From positions 1 through 39,673 of the forward strand of contig JAFEBL010000022.1 of the NCBI GenBank assembly GCA_018242665.1: a DNA stretch of 39,673 bases, in the 5' to 3' direction. Shown here one piece after another: positions 1 through 9,492 of this stretch (position 1 is its first letter; every line of letters begins with the position of its first letter). The stretch is from Nitrospira sp. (lineage in GTDB: Bacteria > Nitrospirota > Nitrospiria > Nitrospirales > Nitrospiraceae). Below the pieces are notes generated by a model. The model saw only the letters and a list, made by a program, of their open reading frames with translations, ran no database searches and was not told where the DNA came from. A program made the translations under genes and the position numbers.

Positions 1-107
1 ACTTCGTCTTCCGGCGCATGGGTCGGCACACTGAACAAGTTGAACAAGAGAATCATGAACAGGCCGACCACGACCCAGAACAATAAATTCTTTACCCGTG
101 AATTCAT
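1..107 (-). CDS. ftsH: ATP-dependent zinc metalloprotease FtsH, N-terminal fragment
   Basis: Only the first 35 codons are in the window; the gene runs off the left edge. The reading begins MNSRVKNLLFWVVVGLFMIL, a short charged N-terminus followed by a hydrophobic membrane segment (about residues 8-25), as in the first transmembrane helix of FtsH. A strong ribosome-binding site (AAAGGAGAGGTGG) lies directly before the ATG. FtsH is a membrane-anchored AAA+ protease that degrades misfolded membrane proteins. The upstream neighbours tilS and hpt form the common tilS-hpt-ftsH order, which supports the call. The ATPase and protease domains are not visible, so the assignment rests on the N-terminus and context. 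Confidence 0.85.
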   Translation of the reverse strand, partial: MNSRVKNLLFWVVVGLFMILLFNLFSVPTHAPEDE

Positions 108-194
108 CCACCTCTCCTTTGAGGATATTAGGCAGACCAAAAATTAGCTGATCGTGCAGAATGTTACCATAGGTTCCGCGAGGGGAACAACCTT

Positions 195-746
195 TCATGC
201 AGACTCCTGCTCCCCTTCCTCGCCTTGATCGAGCGCGGCGAGGTATGGAAGGTTTCGATACTCTTGCCGGAAGTCGAGCCCGTACCCGACCACAAACTTG
301 TTGGGAATTTTGAACCCCACATACTCCAGATCCACCTCGACCAATCGCCGCTCCGGCTTGCTGAGCAGGGTGCAGACCTTCAAGGAGCGGGGTTTGCGTC
401 GGGATAAGGTCTTCATCAGGTACTGGACCGTCAGACCAGAGTCCACGATATCTTCCACCAGCAAGACATCCTTCCCGGCGATCGGTTCGGTCAGATCCGA
501 CACCAGCTTGACCTTGCCGGAGGTTTTCTTCCGCGCTCCATAACTTGTGACCACGATGAACTCCACACGCATGGGAATCCGGATGGCTCGCGCCAGATCG
601 GCATAAAACGCATAGGCCCCTTTGAGGACCCCCACCAGCACCAATTCCTTACCGGCGTAGTCAGAAGCAATCTGCCGACCGAGCTCCCGAATTCGAGTCC
701 GCATCTGCTCTTGCGTCACAATGGGGCGACCAAAAATGCGTTCCAT
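195..746 (-). CDS. hpt: Hypoxanthine phosphoribosyltransferase
   Basis: Transfers phosphoribose from PRPP to hypoxanthine or guanine in purine salvage, in the cytoplasm. The PRPP-binding loop of type I phosphoribosyltransferases is clear (VLLVEDIVDSGLT), as is the flexible-loop region with VTSYGARKKTSGKV. I start it at MERIFGRP (183 aa), which has AAAGGAG nine bases upstream and the usual family length; an upstream in-frame ATG at 779 would add 11 residues and overlap tilS. It follows tilS with a 2-base gap and precedes ftsH, so it is probably read from the long hem-ribF-tilS transcript. The gap to ftsH (87 bases) may hold a weak extra promoter. Confidence 0.93.
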   Translation of the reverse strand: MERIFGRPIVTQEQMRTRIRELGRQIASDYAGKELVLVGVLKGAYAFYADLARAIRIPMRVEFIVVTSYGARKKTSGKVKLVSDLTEPIAGKDVLLVEDIVDSGLTVQYLMKTLSRRKPRSLKVCTLLSKPERRLVEVDLEYVGFKIPNKFVVGYGLDFRQEYRNLPYLAALDQGEEGEQESA

Positions 747-748
747 TC

Positions 749-2242
749 CTAGCAAACTCCTTTCCGAGGCACAGGACATGTCACACGGGCCACTATGAAC
801 CGGATTGTCGAGGCGTCAGCGGCAAATCGGGCATCGATGCGTCGCCCGACGATCCACGCGATCTGATCGTGCGACAGCAACAGCGGTATGTGTTCTCGCA
901 TAGACCGACCCAGTTTTGCATCAGTGAAGTAATCTTGCAATTTCTTTCGTCGACCGGCCATGCCGGTGGGCACAAACCAATCCCCCCGCCGCCACGATCG
1001 GATCGTCAGGGGCAACGTGAGGCGATCCGCATCAAACAGTGCGGCAGCGGATGACGGGTGTTTGAGCAGCGCCAGACCTCGTGTTGGTGTCACGGGACGC
1101 ACACGAATCACCTCCCCCGTCGGCAGCCAGGACGCGGTTGACGGCAAGGAGTGTAGCGTCACCTCCTCGGAATTCCTAACCGGAGCTCCACTAGGAGAAC
1201 CGGTCCCCGGTACTGACGGAAGCGGCCGCTCCGCTCTCAACATGATCTCGACCGTGCCTTGGTCAGAGATCACTGTCACTGGTCCGACCTCCCAGGCGTG
1301 ACCTGACCGTTTGGTTCCCACCGATGCCAGAATCGAGAGAACCTGATCACTGCGCAGCCCAGCCGACGCCGGTGCCAGGGCCTGAATCGCCAATCTCAGC
1401 ATCCTCGGCTGCAAGGCCATAGGCTGTCGACGGAATGCGGCCCGATCGAGGATGACCATGGTTGCATCCCGTCGCTGCGTAACTTTCCGCAGGCACCGGG
1501 CGGCCAGCCGATCCAGGAGTTGATCATCGGCTCGCAGGATATCGGCTTGGCGCGCGAGCATCCGGGTGGCGGCGGGAGCGAGAGATGCGAGGAGCGGAAG
1601 GACCTCCTGCCGCACACGATTGCGAAGGTAGAGCGGTTTGGCATTGCTGGAATCAGTCCGGTACGACAACCCGACTGTCTGGAGATAACTGAGGATCTCC
1701 CTCCGTGTCACACCCAGGAGTGGTCGGACAAAGAGACGTTCACGACTGTGCGGCATCCCGGCCAAGCCCCGTAGGCCGGCACCGCGCAACATCCGCAGCA
1801 GCACCGTTTCAGCCTGATCGTCCGCCGTGTGCCCGAGCGCTACCCGGTCTACCTGTAGCTCTTTCGCCAAGTCGCGGAACAGATGATAGCGCAACTCCCG
1901 GGCGCGCGCCTGCAGCGAGCTTGAAGCACCCGCCTCAGGATCACGAACGCGGAGCGACCGCACGAGACAGGGCACCTTGAGCCTGCGGCACAACGCTGCG
2001 ACGAATGCCGCGTCCTCATCCGACTCGATGCCGCGCAGCCCGTAGTTACAGTGCACCACGGTCAGCGACAACTTCCAGGCCGCAGCCAGGCCGCGCAGAA
2101 TCGACAGCAACGCGACGGAATCCGGCCCGCCGGACACGGCCACCAGGACAGACTGACCCGGTTGGAGCAATGCGCGCGCGCGAAGGGCACGGACGACCTG
2201 GTTATGAAGCGGGTGATGGACCGCTGTGGGAGGAGCTGCCAT
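749..2242 (-). CDS. tilS: tRNA(Ile)-lysidine synthase
   Basis: Converts C34 of the CAU anticodon of tRNA-Ile2 to lysidine, so that it reads AUA and is charged with isoleucine. The N-type ATP pyrophosphatase P-loop SGGPDS is at residues 37-42, followed by the PP-loop core (VDRVALGHTADDQAETVLLR and LLRMLRGAGLRGLAGM). At 497 aa it has room for the C-terminal TilS domains, including a region with LTIRSWRRGDWFVPTGM typical of the substrate-binding C-terminus. It begins 3 bases after the ribF stop and ends 2 bases before hpt, so co-transcription is likely. Confidence 0.95.
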   Translation of the reverse strand: MAAPPTAVHHPLHNQVVRALRARALLQPGQSVLVAVSGGPDSVALLSILRGLAAAWKLSLTVVHCNYGLRGIESDEDAAFVAALCRRLKVPCLVRSLRVRDPEAGASSSLQARARELRYHLFRDLAKELQVDRVALGHTADDQAETVLLRMLRGAGLRGLAGMPHSRERLFVRPLLGVTRREILSYLQTVGLSYRTDSSNAKPLYLRNRVRQEVLPLLASLAPAATRMLARQADILRADDQLLDRLAARCLRKVTQRRDATMVILDRAAFRRQPMALQPRMLRLAIQALAPASAGLRSDQVLSILASVGTKRSGHAWEVGPVTVISDQGTVEIMLRAERPLPSVPGTGSPSGAPVRNSEEVTLHSLPSTASWLPTGEVIRVRPVTPTRGLALLKHPSSAAALFDADRLTLPLTIRSWRRGDWFVPTGMAGRRKKLQDYFTDAKLGRSMREHIPLLLSHDQIAWIVGRRIDARFAADASTIRFIVARVTCPVPRKGVC

Positions 2243-2245
2243 CGC

Positions 2246-3208
2246 TCATGACTGGGAATGGAGCGGTGAGACCGGATCTAACGCCGCCTCCCGCAACTGT
2301 GCGCGGGCAACCGTCACGTCCGAATCAATTTGTTGCGCCAACGCCTCTGCAGAAGAGAACACACGATCCTCACGAACAAACCCCAGCAGCTCAACACGAA
2401 TTGTTTCGCCGTAGAGCTCCAACCGTTCATCCAGAATCGACACCTCAAGCAACCGTTCTCCGGCCCCGAACGTGGGCCTGGTTCCGATGTAGCTCACCGA
2501 ATCCAGACGTCGCCCGTTCCAGAGCACCCTTGCGGCATAGACCCCGTCAGGCGGGATGACCCGCCCCTCGGGAAGCTGAAGATTGGCGGTCGGCCAGCCG
2601 AGATCCGTTCCGCGACGAGCCCCGGCAATCACCATTCCCTCGATCCCATAGGGTCTGCCGAGAAACCGAACGGCCTTCTGCAACTCACCGACATGAATCA
2701 TCTGACGAATCCGCGTGGAACTGACAATTTCCCCGTCGATGGTGACCGGAGGCATCGGATGAACCCGGAAACCGAAGCGTGCGCCAAATTCCAGCAAATC
2801 CGCAATTCGCCCGGCCCGGCCTTTTCCAAAGGCAAAATGTTCCCCGACGAACAGTTCGCGCGTACCGATGCCGTCACGCAACACCTGCTCTGCAAATTGC
2901 AGCGGATTCAGCGACGCGAAGGTGGGTGTAAATTCCAGGAACACCACCTCATCTATACCGGCGGCCTCAAAGCGGGCCAGCTTTTCTTCCGGCGACGTCA
3001 AAAAAAGGAGATTGACGTGCGGGGCGAGAATCTTAACCGGATGCGGATCAAACGTCAGGACCACCGCCGTACCGCCTTCCCGGCGCGCCGTCGTCACCAC
3101 CCGATCCAGGAGCGCGCGGTGACCATGATGATGACCGTCAAAATTTCCGATGGTCACCACCGAATAGGGCCTGGACGTGGATGGGATAGGCCCTCGAGAA
3201 ATCTTCAT
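2246..3208 (-). CDS. ribF: Bifunctional riboflavin kinase / FAD synthetase
   Basis: Phosphorylates riboflavin to FMN and adenylylates FMN to FAD. The N-terminal nucleotidyltransferase has the HxGH signature in [13 protein letters not shown] (H27-H30); the usual form is GNFDGVHLGH. SSTRIR follows near the domain end. The C-terminal riboflavin-kinase domain (about residues 180-305) shows [11 protein letters not shown] and GVYAARV. Length (320 aa) is normal. Its ATG overlaps the hemB stop by 4 bases, implying translational coupling. Flavin genes in tetrapyrrole operons are not rare; no direct link is needed. Confidence 0.95.
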   Translation of the reverse strand: MKISRGPIPSTSRPYSVVTIGNFDGHHHGHRALLDRVVTTARREGGTAVVLTFDPHPVKILAPHVNLLFLTSPEEKLARFEAAGIDEVVFLEFTPTFASLNPLQFAEQVLRDGIGTRELFVGEHFAFGKGRAGRIADLLEFGARFGFRVHPMPPVTIDGEIVSSTRIRQMIHVGELQKAVRFLGRPYGIEGMVIAGARRGTDLGWPTANLQLPEGRVIPPDGVYAARVLWNGRRLDSVSYIGTRPTFGAGERLLEVSILDERLELYGETIRVELLGFVREDRVFSSAEALAQQIDSDVTVARAQLREAALDPVSPLHSQS

Positions 3209-4188
3209 GCGTGCCGTGACTGGAGCAGCCTGGCGGCGTCCTTGGCAAAATAGGTCAGAATGATGTCAGCACCGGCCCGCTTGATCGACAGCAAGGACTC
3301 CAGCATGGCTCGACGCTCATCCAACCATCCCGCTTGCGCGGCCGCTTTGATCATGCTGTATTCGCCACTCACCTGATAGGCGGCAACCGGCAATAGAGTT
3401 CGATCACGTGCCGCGCTGATGATATCCAGATAGGGCATGGCCGGCTTGACCATGACAATGTCAGCGCCTTCCTCGACATCCAGGTCAATTTCGCGTAAGG
3501 CCTCACGACGGTTGGCAGGATCCATCTGATAGGACTGCCGGTCGCCGAACTGCGGGCTGGAGTTGGCCGCATCGCGAAACGGGGCGTAGAAGCAGGACGC
3601 AAATTTCGCCGCATAGGCCATGATGGGCACATCGACAAATCCAGCCCGGTCCAACTCGTCACGGATGGCGGCCACTCGTCCATCCATCATATCGGAAGGA
3701 GCCACCATGTCGGCCCCCGCCTGCGCATGCGTCTTGGCCATGGCTCTGAGACAATCCAGCGTTTCGTCGTTGAGGATCCGGCCCTCTTTGACGATGCCGC
3801 AATGCCCGTGGCTGGTGTACTCATCGATGCAGACGTCCGTGATCACCACCAGGTCAGGCACCTGCTCCTTGAGGGCGCGAATTGCACGTTGCACGATGCC
3901 GTCCGGGTCGAAACCCGAACTGCCCCGCTCATCCTTGCGATCCGGAATCCCGAACAGGATCATGGCGGGAATGCCGAGAGCCTTGACCTCCTGTGCGTCC
4001 TTGACCAACAGGTCAATGGACAACCGTGATTGACCGGGCATCGATGTGATCGGCTCACGGCGCCCCTGCCCTTCGGTGACGAACACGGGATAGATGAAAT
4101 CGTTCGGCGTGAGGGTTGTTTCCCGAACCAATCGCCGTAGCGGCTCCGTTTCCCGCGTGCGACGCATGCGCTGCATCGGAAAGGCCAT
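3205..4188 (-). CDS. hemB: Delta-aminolevulinic acid dehydratase (porphobilinogen synthase)
   Basis: Condenses two 5-aminolevulinate molecules into porphobilinogen. The metal-site segment reads [14 protein letters not shown]: Cys120 and Cys130 are present, but the middle position 122, Cys in the classical zinc enzymes, is Asp. The two active-site lysines are in [18 protein letters not shown] (Schiff base partner) and [10 protein letters not shown]. Length 327 aa is normal. It lies 6 bases after the CBS-domain gene and overlaps ribF by 4 bases, in the middle of the tetrapyrrole operon. The C-D-C metal site suggests mixed or altered metal preference; that is inference. Confidence 0.96.
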   Translation of the reverse strand: MAFPMQRMRRTRETEPLRRLVRETTLTPNDFIYPVFVTEGQGRREPITSMPGQSRLSIDLLVKDAQEVKALGIPAMILFGIPDRKDERGSSGFDPDGIVQRAIRALKEQVPDLVVITDVCIDEYTSHGHCGIVKEGRILNDETLDCLRAMAKTHAQAGADMVAPSDMMDGRVAAIRDELDRAGFVDVPIMAYAAKFASCFYAPFRDAANSSPQFGDRQSYQMDPANRREALREIDLDVEEGADIVMVKPAMPYLDIISAARDRTLLPVAAYQVSGEYSMIKAAAQAGWLDERRAMLESLLSIKRAGADIILTYFAKDAARLLQSRHA

Positions 4189-4194
4189 GGTCGC

Positions 4195-4587
4195 TCACTT
4201 CCTCGGCAGATTGGTCAGGAACACCACCAAATCCCGCACGGAGATCATCCCGACAAGTTGCCCGTCTTTCGTCACCCCAAGATGGCGAAGGTGCGTTTGC
4301 GCCATGAGATCATTCGCGTCCAGCAGGGTTTTATGTTCCTCAATCGTAACGAGCGGCGCCGACATAATCTGCTCGACCGTCGTCTTGGTCATATCCGCCC
4401 CGGTTGCGACTACCCGCCGCACCATGTCGGTATCGGTGATGATGCCGATCACATCCTTCCCATTGGTCACGAACAGGCTACCGATGTTGCGATCGCGCAT
4501 GACCCGCCCTGCGGTCCGCACATCCGTATCCCGCTCCACGGTGGTGAACTTATCCTTAGGCACCATGAATGACTTGACTGGAACCAT
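4195..4587 (-). CDS. Two-CBS-domain protein inside the hem operon
   Basis: A 130-aa protein made almost entirely of a pair of CBS motifs (about residues 1-60 and 65-128), with the typical VIGIITDTDMVRRVV and LVGMISVRDLVVFL strands. CBS pairs bind adenosyl ligands such as AMP, ATP or SAM and usually act as regulatory modules. A strong Shine-Dalgarno (GGGGAGGAG) precedes the ATG. It lies between cobA-hemD (31-base gap) and hemB (6-base gap), so it is made together with haem enzymes. A role in sensing energy or SAM status for the pathway is possible but only inferred. A 144-aa paralog is at 27581-28015. Confidence 0.85.
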   Translation of the reverse strand: MVPVKSFMVPKDKFTTVERDTDVRTAGRVMRDRNIGSLFVTNGKDVIGIITDTDMVRRVVATGADMTKTTVEQIMSAPLVTIEEHKTLLDANDLMAQTHLRHLGVTKDGQLVGMISVRDLVVFLTNLPRK

Positions 4588-4618
4588 GCCGCTCCTCCCC
4601 TTTTGCTAGTGAATGGGT

Positions 4619-6208
4619 TCACATACCGCCGTTCGATACACTCGCCGCCGACGTGGGGCGACGAGCGCGTCGACTGTCAACATGCTGGACGATGGCGTCG
4701 GCCAGCGCCGGAATCGTGTTGTGCGCAGCCATGACATGCACCGTCAGACCGACTTGCCGCGCAGTGTCTGCCGTAATCGGGCCGATGCAGGCGACCGTCG
4801 TCGATCCGACGAGCCGCAACAACTCGTCCCTCGTCGCGAACAACTCGACAAAGTTCCGCACCGTCGAGGAACTGGTGAAGGAGATCACATCGATCTCCTC
4901 AGCCCGGAGTTGCTCGACAAGCCGATCCGTCGCCACGGCCGATCGAATCGTCCGGTACACCGGCACCACATCGACCTCCGCCCCCTGAGCGCGCAATTGC
5001 TCAGGCAGGATTTCCCGGGCGACCAACGCGCGCGGGATCAAGACTCTTGCACCACGCATCTGCCGGCCGGCCAGAGCCTCGAGAATCCCTTCCGCTTGAA
5101 ACTGTTCCGGAATCACATCCGCCCGCAGTCCGTATACCGCCAGCGCTTCCGCAGTGCGCGGCCCGATACAACAGATGGTCATACCGGCCAAGGCCCGCAC
5201 GTCCCGCCCAGTCTCGAATAGCCGGGTCATGAAGGGCGCGACGCCGTTCACGCTGGTGAAGATAAGCCAGCCGTAAGTGGACAGACGCGCAAGCGCCGTG
5301 TCCAGCGGGGCCCAGTCTTCAGGTGGCGCAATTTCAATGGTCGGACATTCCACGGCTTCTCCGCCCTGCGCCTGAATCAGATTGGAAAACTCCGCCGCCT
5401 GAGGCTTCGGCCTCGTCACCAGCACGCGTGTTCCGAACAGTGGCCGCCGTTCAAACCAATTCAACTGTGATCGCAAGCGCACCACCTCACCGACGACGAT
5501 CACGGTCGGAGGTTCCATCTGCGCCGCCGCCGCTCGCTCCACAATATCGTCCAAGATTCCGACGACGGTTCGCTGAGACACTCGCGTCCCCCAACGAATC
5601 ACGGCCACGGGCGTCGTGCCGTCTTTCCCTTCAGCCTTCAGGCATTCCACGATCTTCGGCAAGTTGGTCATGCCCATCAGAAAGACCAAGGTTCCATGCA
5701 CCGTTGCCAACCGCGTCCACTCGATACGGCTGCGGTCTTTCGTGGGATCTTCGTGACCCGTGACAAAGGTCACGGTGGACGCCATGGTGCGGTGCGTGAC
5801 GGGAATGCCCGCATAGGCCGGCGCAGCCACCGCCGCCGTCACCCCGGGCACCACCTCAAACTCCAGCCCCGCGGCGGCAACGGCTTCCGCCTCCTCCCCG
5901 CCCCGTCCGAACACGAACGGATCGCCGCCTTTCAGGCGGACCACGTATTTCCCTGACCGCGCATGATCAACCAGGAGACGATTGATCTCTGATTGATCTC
6001 GATACTGGCCACGGCCACGACGCCCGACGTAGAGGCGTTCGGCCTGCGGGGAGGTATGCTGCAACAGGGCTTCGTTGGCAAGATAATCATACAACACGAC
6101 ATCGGCCTGCTCGAGACACTCTTTCCCGCGCAGCGTGAGCAGCTTCGGGTCTCCGGGACCGGCCCCGACCAAGAAAACTTTCCCTGTGCGCGTCGTCGTC
6201 ACCATCAC
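4619..6208 (-). CDS. cobA-hemD: Fused uroporphyrinogen-III C-methyltransferase / uroporphyrinogen-III synthase
   Basis: Two enzymes in one 529-aa chain. Residues about 8-250 are a SUMT (CobA/CysG-A type) SAM methylase: GAGPGDPKLLTLRG, VVLYDYLAN, VRLKGGDPFVFGRGGEE and a PGVTAAVAAPAYAGIP loop; this part makes precorrin-2. Residues about 255-510 are HemD, which closes hydroxymethylbilane to uroporphyrinogen III: GTRVLVTRPKPQA, TSVNGVAPFM, TSSSTVRNF and a late CIGPITADTA. The start overlaps the hemC stop by 4 bases. The fusion puts the haem/siroheme branch point on one polypeptide; the next siroheme enzyme is encoded separately at 22857-23513. Confidence 0.96.
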   Translation of the reverse strand: MMVTTTRTGKVFLVGAGPGDPKLLTLRGKECLEQADVVLYDYLANEALLQHTSPQAERLYVGRRGRGQYRDQSEINRLLVDHARSGKYVVRLKGGDPFVFGRGGEEAEAVAAAGLEFEVVPGVTAAVAAPAYAGIPVTHRTMASTVTFVTGHEDPTKDRSRIEWTRLATVHGTLVFLMGMTNLPKIVECLKAEGKDGTTPVAVIRWGTRVSQRTVVGILDDIVERAAAAQMEPPTVIVVGEVVRLRSQLNWFERRPLFGTRVLVTRPKPQAAEFSNLIQAQGGEAVECPTIEIAPPEDWAPLDTALARLSTYGWLIFTSVNGVAPFMTRLFETGRDVRALAGMTICCIGPRTAEALAVYGLRADVIPEQFQAEGILEALAGRQMRGARVLIPRALVAREILPEQLRAQGAEVDVVPVYRTIRSAVATDRLVEQLRAEEIDVISFTSSSTVRNFVELFATRDELLRLVGSTTVACIGPITADTARQVGLTVHVMAAHNTIPALADAIVQHVDSRRARRPTSAASVSNGGM

Positions 6209-7137
6209 GCGTTCCCGTAGATGTCCTTGAGGATGACATCCGCGCCATCAGCCAACAATCGTTCGGCCAACGTTGTTCCCAAGTGATGCGCATCGGTCGC
6301 CGGTCCTTGAATCTGATGACGAATGACACGCCGTCCATCCACCGTCGCCACCAGGCCATCCAGGGTCAAAGTCTCTCCATCTAACACGGCATGCGCCGCG
6401 ATGGGAACCTGACAGCCCCCTTCCAGCCGGTGCAGCAAGGCCCGCTCCGCTGTCACGGTCATACGGGTGGGACGATGCTCGAAACGACTGAGCACGTCGC
6501 GCACGACGCTGTCATTGCTGCGCGCTTCGATACCCAGCGCTCCCTGAGCAATCGCGGGGAGGCTGAGATGAACCGGAAGGTATTCCGTAATCTCTGCATC
6601 CCACTCCAGTCGCCGCAATCCCGCCGCGGCCAACACAATGGCATCAAACTGCCCCTCGCGTAGCTTCCTCAGACGAGTGTCCAAATTGCCGCGCAGCATC
6701 TCAATCACAAAATCGGGACGATAGTGCAGCAACTGGGCCTGCCGCCGCAGGCTACTGGTCCCGATGCGGGCGCCGGGCTTCAGTTGATCCAACCGGCATC
6801 GATCGTGCGTAATCAACGCATCGCGTGCATCTTCACGAGGCGGCACGCAGAGAATGTCCAGGCCCTCAGGCAATGCCGTTGGGACATCCTTCATGCTGTG
6901 GACGGCAAGATCGATCTCCCCGCTCAGGAGCGCGTCTTCGATTTCTTTGACGAACAGCCCTTTGCCACCAATCTTCGCCAGCGGGACATCAAGAATCTTG
7001 TCGCCAGAGGTTTGGATGCGTTTGAGAGAGATGGTGAGACCCGGGACCAGCTCCTGGAGACGTGCCTGAACCCACTGGCTCTGATGGACGGCCAACTTGC
7101 TGCCACGCGTGCCGAGAATGAACGTCGAACGACTCAT
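6205..7137 (-). CDS. hemC: Hydroxymethylbilane synthase (porphobilinogen deaminase)
   Basis: Polymerises four porphobilinogens into hydroxymethylbilane. Catalytic Asp84 (SMKDVPT) and the dipyrromethane-cofactor cysteine Cys242 (LEGGCQVPIAAHA) fall at the same numbers as in the E. coli enzyme. Other family blocks are GTRGSKLAVHQ, GGKGLFVKEIE and IGTSSLRRQAQL. Length 310 aa is normal. It lies 87 bases after hemA and overlaps cobA-hemD by 4 bases, so three successive pathway steps are co-transcribed. Confidence 0.97.
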   Translation of the reverse strand: MSRSTFILGTRGSKLAVHQSQWVQARLQELVPGLTISLKRIQTSGDKILDVPLAKIGGKGLFVKEIEDALLSGEIDLAVHSMKDVPTALPEGLDILCVPPREDARDALITHDRCRLDQLKPGARIGTSSLRRQAQLLHYRPDFVIEMLRGNLDTRLRKLREGQFDAIVLAAAGLRRLEWDAEITEYLPVHLSLPAIAQGALGIEARSNDSVVRDVLSRFEHRPTRMTVTAERALLHRLEGGCQVPIAAHAVLDGETLTLDGLVATVDGRRVIRHQIQGPATDAHHLGTTLAERLLADGADVILKDIYGNA

Positions 7138-7224
7138 CGGCGACCATGCCCCGGCAGACGCCCCGCCGATACCCGATTGCTGCTCAACAATATGCTGTTC
7201 ATACGATAGAGACCGGCGACCTCT

Positions 7225-8631
7225 TTAACGACCACGCCGGCCTGGCTCCTTCGTTGTTTGCTGGACCAATGAGGGTTCGGAAAATCCACCGGTCTCGTGA
7301 CCGGGACCATTTCCCTCCGGGAGTTCTTGCCCCTCTGTCTGAGTTGATGCATAGACGGGCTGGGTCTCTTCCAAATTGAAAAATCGCCGAGCGGCGTCCA
7401 CGTAGGCTGCGCCGCTGGAAGACGTCGCTTCACTCTTCAATGTGACCATCGTGCCATGCACCATTTTATTGACGATGGCGGAAGCCAGCGCCTCCACGGC
7501 CGCTCGATCCTCGGACGTGAGATGCGCCAATCGCGCGAGAACCTTCTCCACCTCACGCCGCTTGATTTCTTCCGTCCGGCTGCGCAGCGCCACAATGGTC
7601 GGCGTCACTTCCAGGGACTGCAGCCACTGCCCGAGCACGGCCACTTCTTCGACCACCATCTGCTCGGCCTTCGCCGCTTCACGCAACCGATCCTCGCGGT
7701 TCTGCTCGACCCGCATGTGCAAATCATCGATATCGAACAGGAACGCATCGTCGATCGGTCGAACAGCGGGGTCGATATTGCGCGGCACGGAGATGTCGAT
7801 CAAGAACATGGGGCGACTCAGCCGCTGCCTCATCGCACGCTGCACATCATCGGCGGTGACCAAATAGTGTGAGGCGCCGGTGGACACCAGCACAATATCC
7901 GCCTCCGCCAATTCGGTTTTGTGGTCCTCGAACGGCACGGCAGTGCCGTTGAACTTCTGTGCCAACTCGAGGCCATGTTGAAAATTCCTGGTCGTGATTC
8001 TCACCTGACGCACGCCATTGGCAATCAGGTGGCGAGCCGCCAATTTGGCCATTTCACCCGCTCCGATCAGGAGCACGGTCTTTTCAGTCAGGTTTGAGAA
8101 GATTTTTTTCGCCAGCTCGACGGCGGCGTAACTCACCGATACCGCCGTCTCCGCAATTTTGGTTTCGGTCCGGACACGTTTGGCGACCGAAATGGCCTTC
8201 TTCACGATTTTGTTCAGCAGCAACCCAGAGGCCTTGTGCGTCAACGCGACCTCGAACGCGTCCTTGATTTGGCCGAGAATCTGGGACTCGCCGACGATCA
8301 TAGAATCGAGACTGGACGCCACGCGGAAGAGATGCCCGATCGCGCGATCGCCGGCATGCCAGTAAAGATGCGGAGTCAGATGTTCCGAGGAAAGGGACAG
8401 ATGGGTGTCCGCCAAAAACTCCTGGACCCGGCCATAGCCGCTTTCCAGATCTTCGACCACCGCATACACTTCGACCCGGTTACAGGTGGACAGCAACAAT
8501 CCCTCCCGCACACCGGGATACGTACAGAGCCGACTGAGGGCCTCTCGCAGACGACTTTCTGGAACGGCGAGCTTCTCGCGAATCTCCACCGGGGCGGTCT
8601 TATGACTCAATCCGACGACAATGACATGCAT
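7225..8631 (-). CDS. hemA: Glutamyl-tRNA reductase
   Basis: Reduces glutamyl-tRNA(Glu) to glutamate-1-semialdehyde, the first committed step of the C5 tetrapyrrole route. The start at MHVIVVGLSHKTAP (468 aa) puts the catalytic cysteine at residue 50 in LLLSTCNRVEVYA, and the ATG shares one base with the upstream stop (TGATG). NADPH-binding sequence VLLIGAGEMAKLAA and the dimerisation helices at the C-terminus are present. The last 45 residues are polar, low-complexity and probably disordered. An in-frame ATG 54 codons upstream lies inside the ccsA-like gene and gives no conserved sequence, so I reject it. Confidence 0.96.
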   Translation of the reverse strand: MHVIVVGLSHKTAPVEIREKLAVPESRLREALSRLCTYPGVREGLLLSTCNRVEVYAVVEDLESGYGRVQEFLADTHLSLSSEHLTPHLYWHAGDRAIGHLFRVASSLDSMIVGESQILGQIKDAFEVALTHKASGLLLNKIVKKAISVAKRVRTETKIAETAVSVSYAAVELAKKIFSNLTEKTVLLIGAGEMAKLAARHLIANGVRQVRITTRNFQHGLELAQKFNGTAVPFEDHKTELAEADIVLVSTGASHYLVTADDVQRAMRQRLSRPMFLIDISVPRNIDPAVRPIDDAFLFDIDDLHMRVEQNREDRLREAAKAEQMVVEEVAVLGQWLQSLEVTPTIVALRSRTEEIKRREVEKVLARLAHLTSEDRAAVEALASAIVNKMVHGTMVTLKSEATSSSGAAYVDAARRFFNLEETQPVYASTQTEGQELPEGNGPGHETGGFSEPSLVQQTTKEPGRRGR

Positions 8632-9437
8632 CAGGACACCGACCCGTGACTCTTCAAGACCACGCCGATCAGGGTCAAGATCACACCGGCAAAACCGATG
8701 ATCGTCAGATAGGCGGCCCGCTTGGCGCGCCAACCGATGGTCAAGCGACCGACCAGGACGGCAAAGTAGAAGCCCCACGTCACCATGGCCCACGTCTGCT
8801 CAGGGTTCCAGTTCACGTAGGTCCCCCGAACGATTTCCGCGGAAAACGCGCCGCTGATGATTCCTAGCGTCAACAGCGGAAATCCCATGACGATGGATTG
8901 CTGGTTCAAATGATCGAGATAGTCCAGAGCAGGCAGTTTTGCATAGAGCACATTGAACCGCTTGGACTTGAGAAGACCATCTTGAATGAGGTACATCACC
9001 CCCGCGACAAATGCCACGGCGAACCCAACCGTCCCCAGCATGCTCAGGGTCACGTGGACCCACAAGGTCTTAAAGACAGGCTGAAGCGTGGAGGCCCCGT
9101 CGGACCGGAAGGCCGCAGCAGTGACCAGTGAAACGAGCGCCAACGGGACAATAAACGAACCGAGCACGTGGAGTTGTCGGCGGAATTCGACTGCGAGAAA
9201 GACCAGAATCAGCATCCAGGAAAAAAACGAGAGGGCCTCGTGAAAGGTGGGCAATTGGGCCTGGCTGGCATCCGTCATCCTGGCCACCAGCGCCACGGTG
9301 TGGGTGGCAAACCCGGCAGCAGTGATCCCGAGCGAGACTTTTGACAAGGTTTCAGCCCGTCGGAGCAGGTAGGCCAGATAGCACACCGTGCTCACGAAAT
9401 AGAGACCCATCGTGAGCATAAAAACCAGGGATGACAT
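8631..9437 (-). CDS. CcsA/HemX-type cytochrome c assembly membrane protein
   Basis: A 268-aa polytopic membrane protein with about eight hydrophobic segments. The stretch NWNPEQTWAMVTWGFYF resembles the tryptophan-rich (WWD-like) haem-handling motif of CcsA/CcsB proteins, and DYLDHLNQQSIVMGFPLLTLG fits the family. CcsA-type proteins present haem for c-type cytochrome maturation; the related HemX of Bacillus is encoded next to hemA and affects HemA level. As first gene of the hem operon and directly upstream of hemA (TGATG overlap) it matches the HemX position. I cannot decide between haem transport and HemA control from sequence alone. It has a clear upstream promoter. Confidence 0.85.
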   Translation of the reverse strand: MSSLVFMLTMGLYFVSTVCYLAYLLRRAETLSKVSLGITAAGFATHTVALVARMTDASQAQLPTFHEALSFFSWMLILVFLAVEFRRQLHVLGSFIVPLALVSLVTAAAFRSDGASTLQPVFKTLWVHVTLSMLGTVGFAVAFVAGVMYLIQDGLLKSKRFNVLYAKLPALDYLDHLNQQSIVMGFPLLTLGIISGAFSAEIVRGTYVNWNPEQTWAMVTWGFYFAVLVGRLTIGWRAKRAAYLTIIGFAGVILTLIGVVLKSHGSVS

Positions 9438-9492
9438 TTCGTCCTATCCTCGCAACTTTTCAGCGCAAAGTCACTATTTTTTGAAACTGGAA

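Noticed and set aside
2005-2559. Long plus-strand open frame opposite tilS and ribF
   Set aside because: Low-complexity Arg/Pro-rich translation lying antisense to two well-supported genes; a typical high-GC shadow frame.
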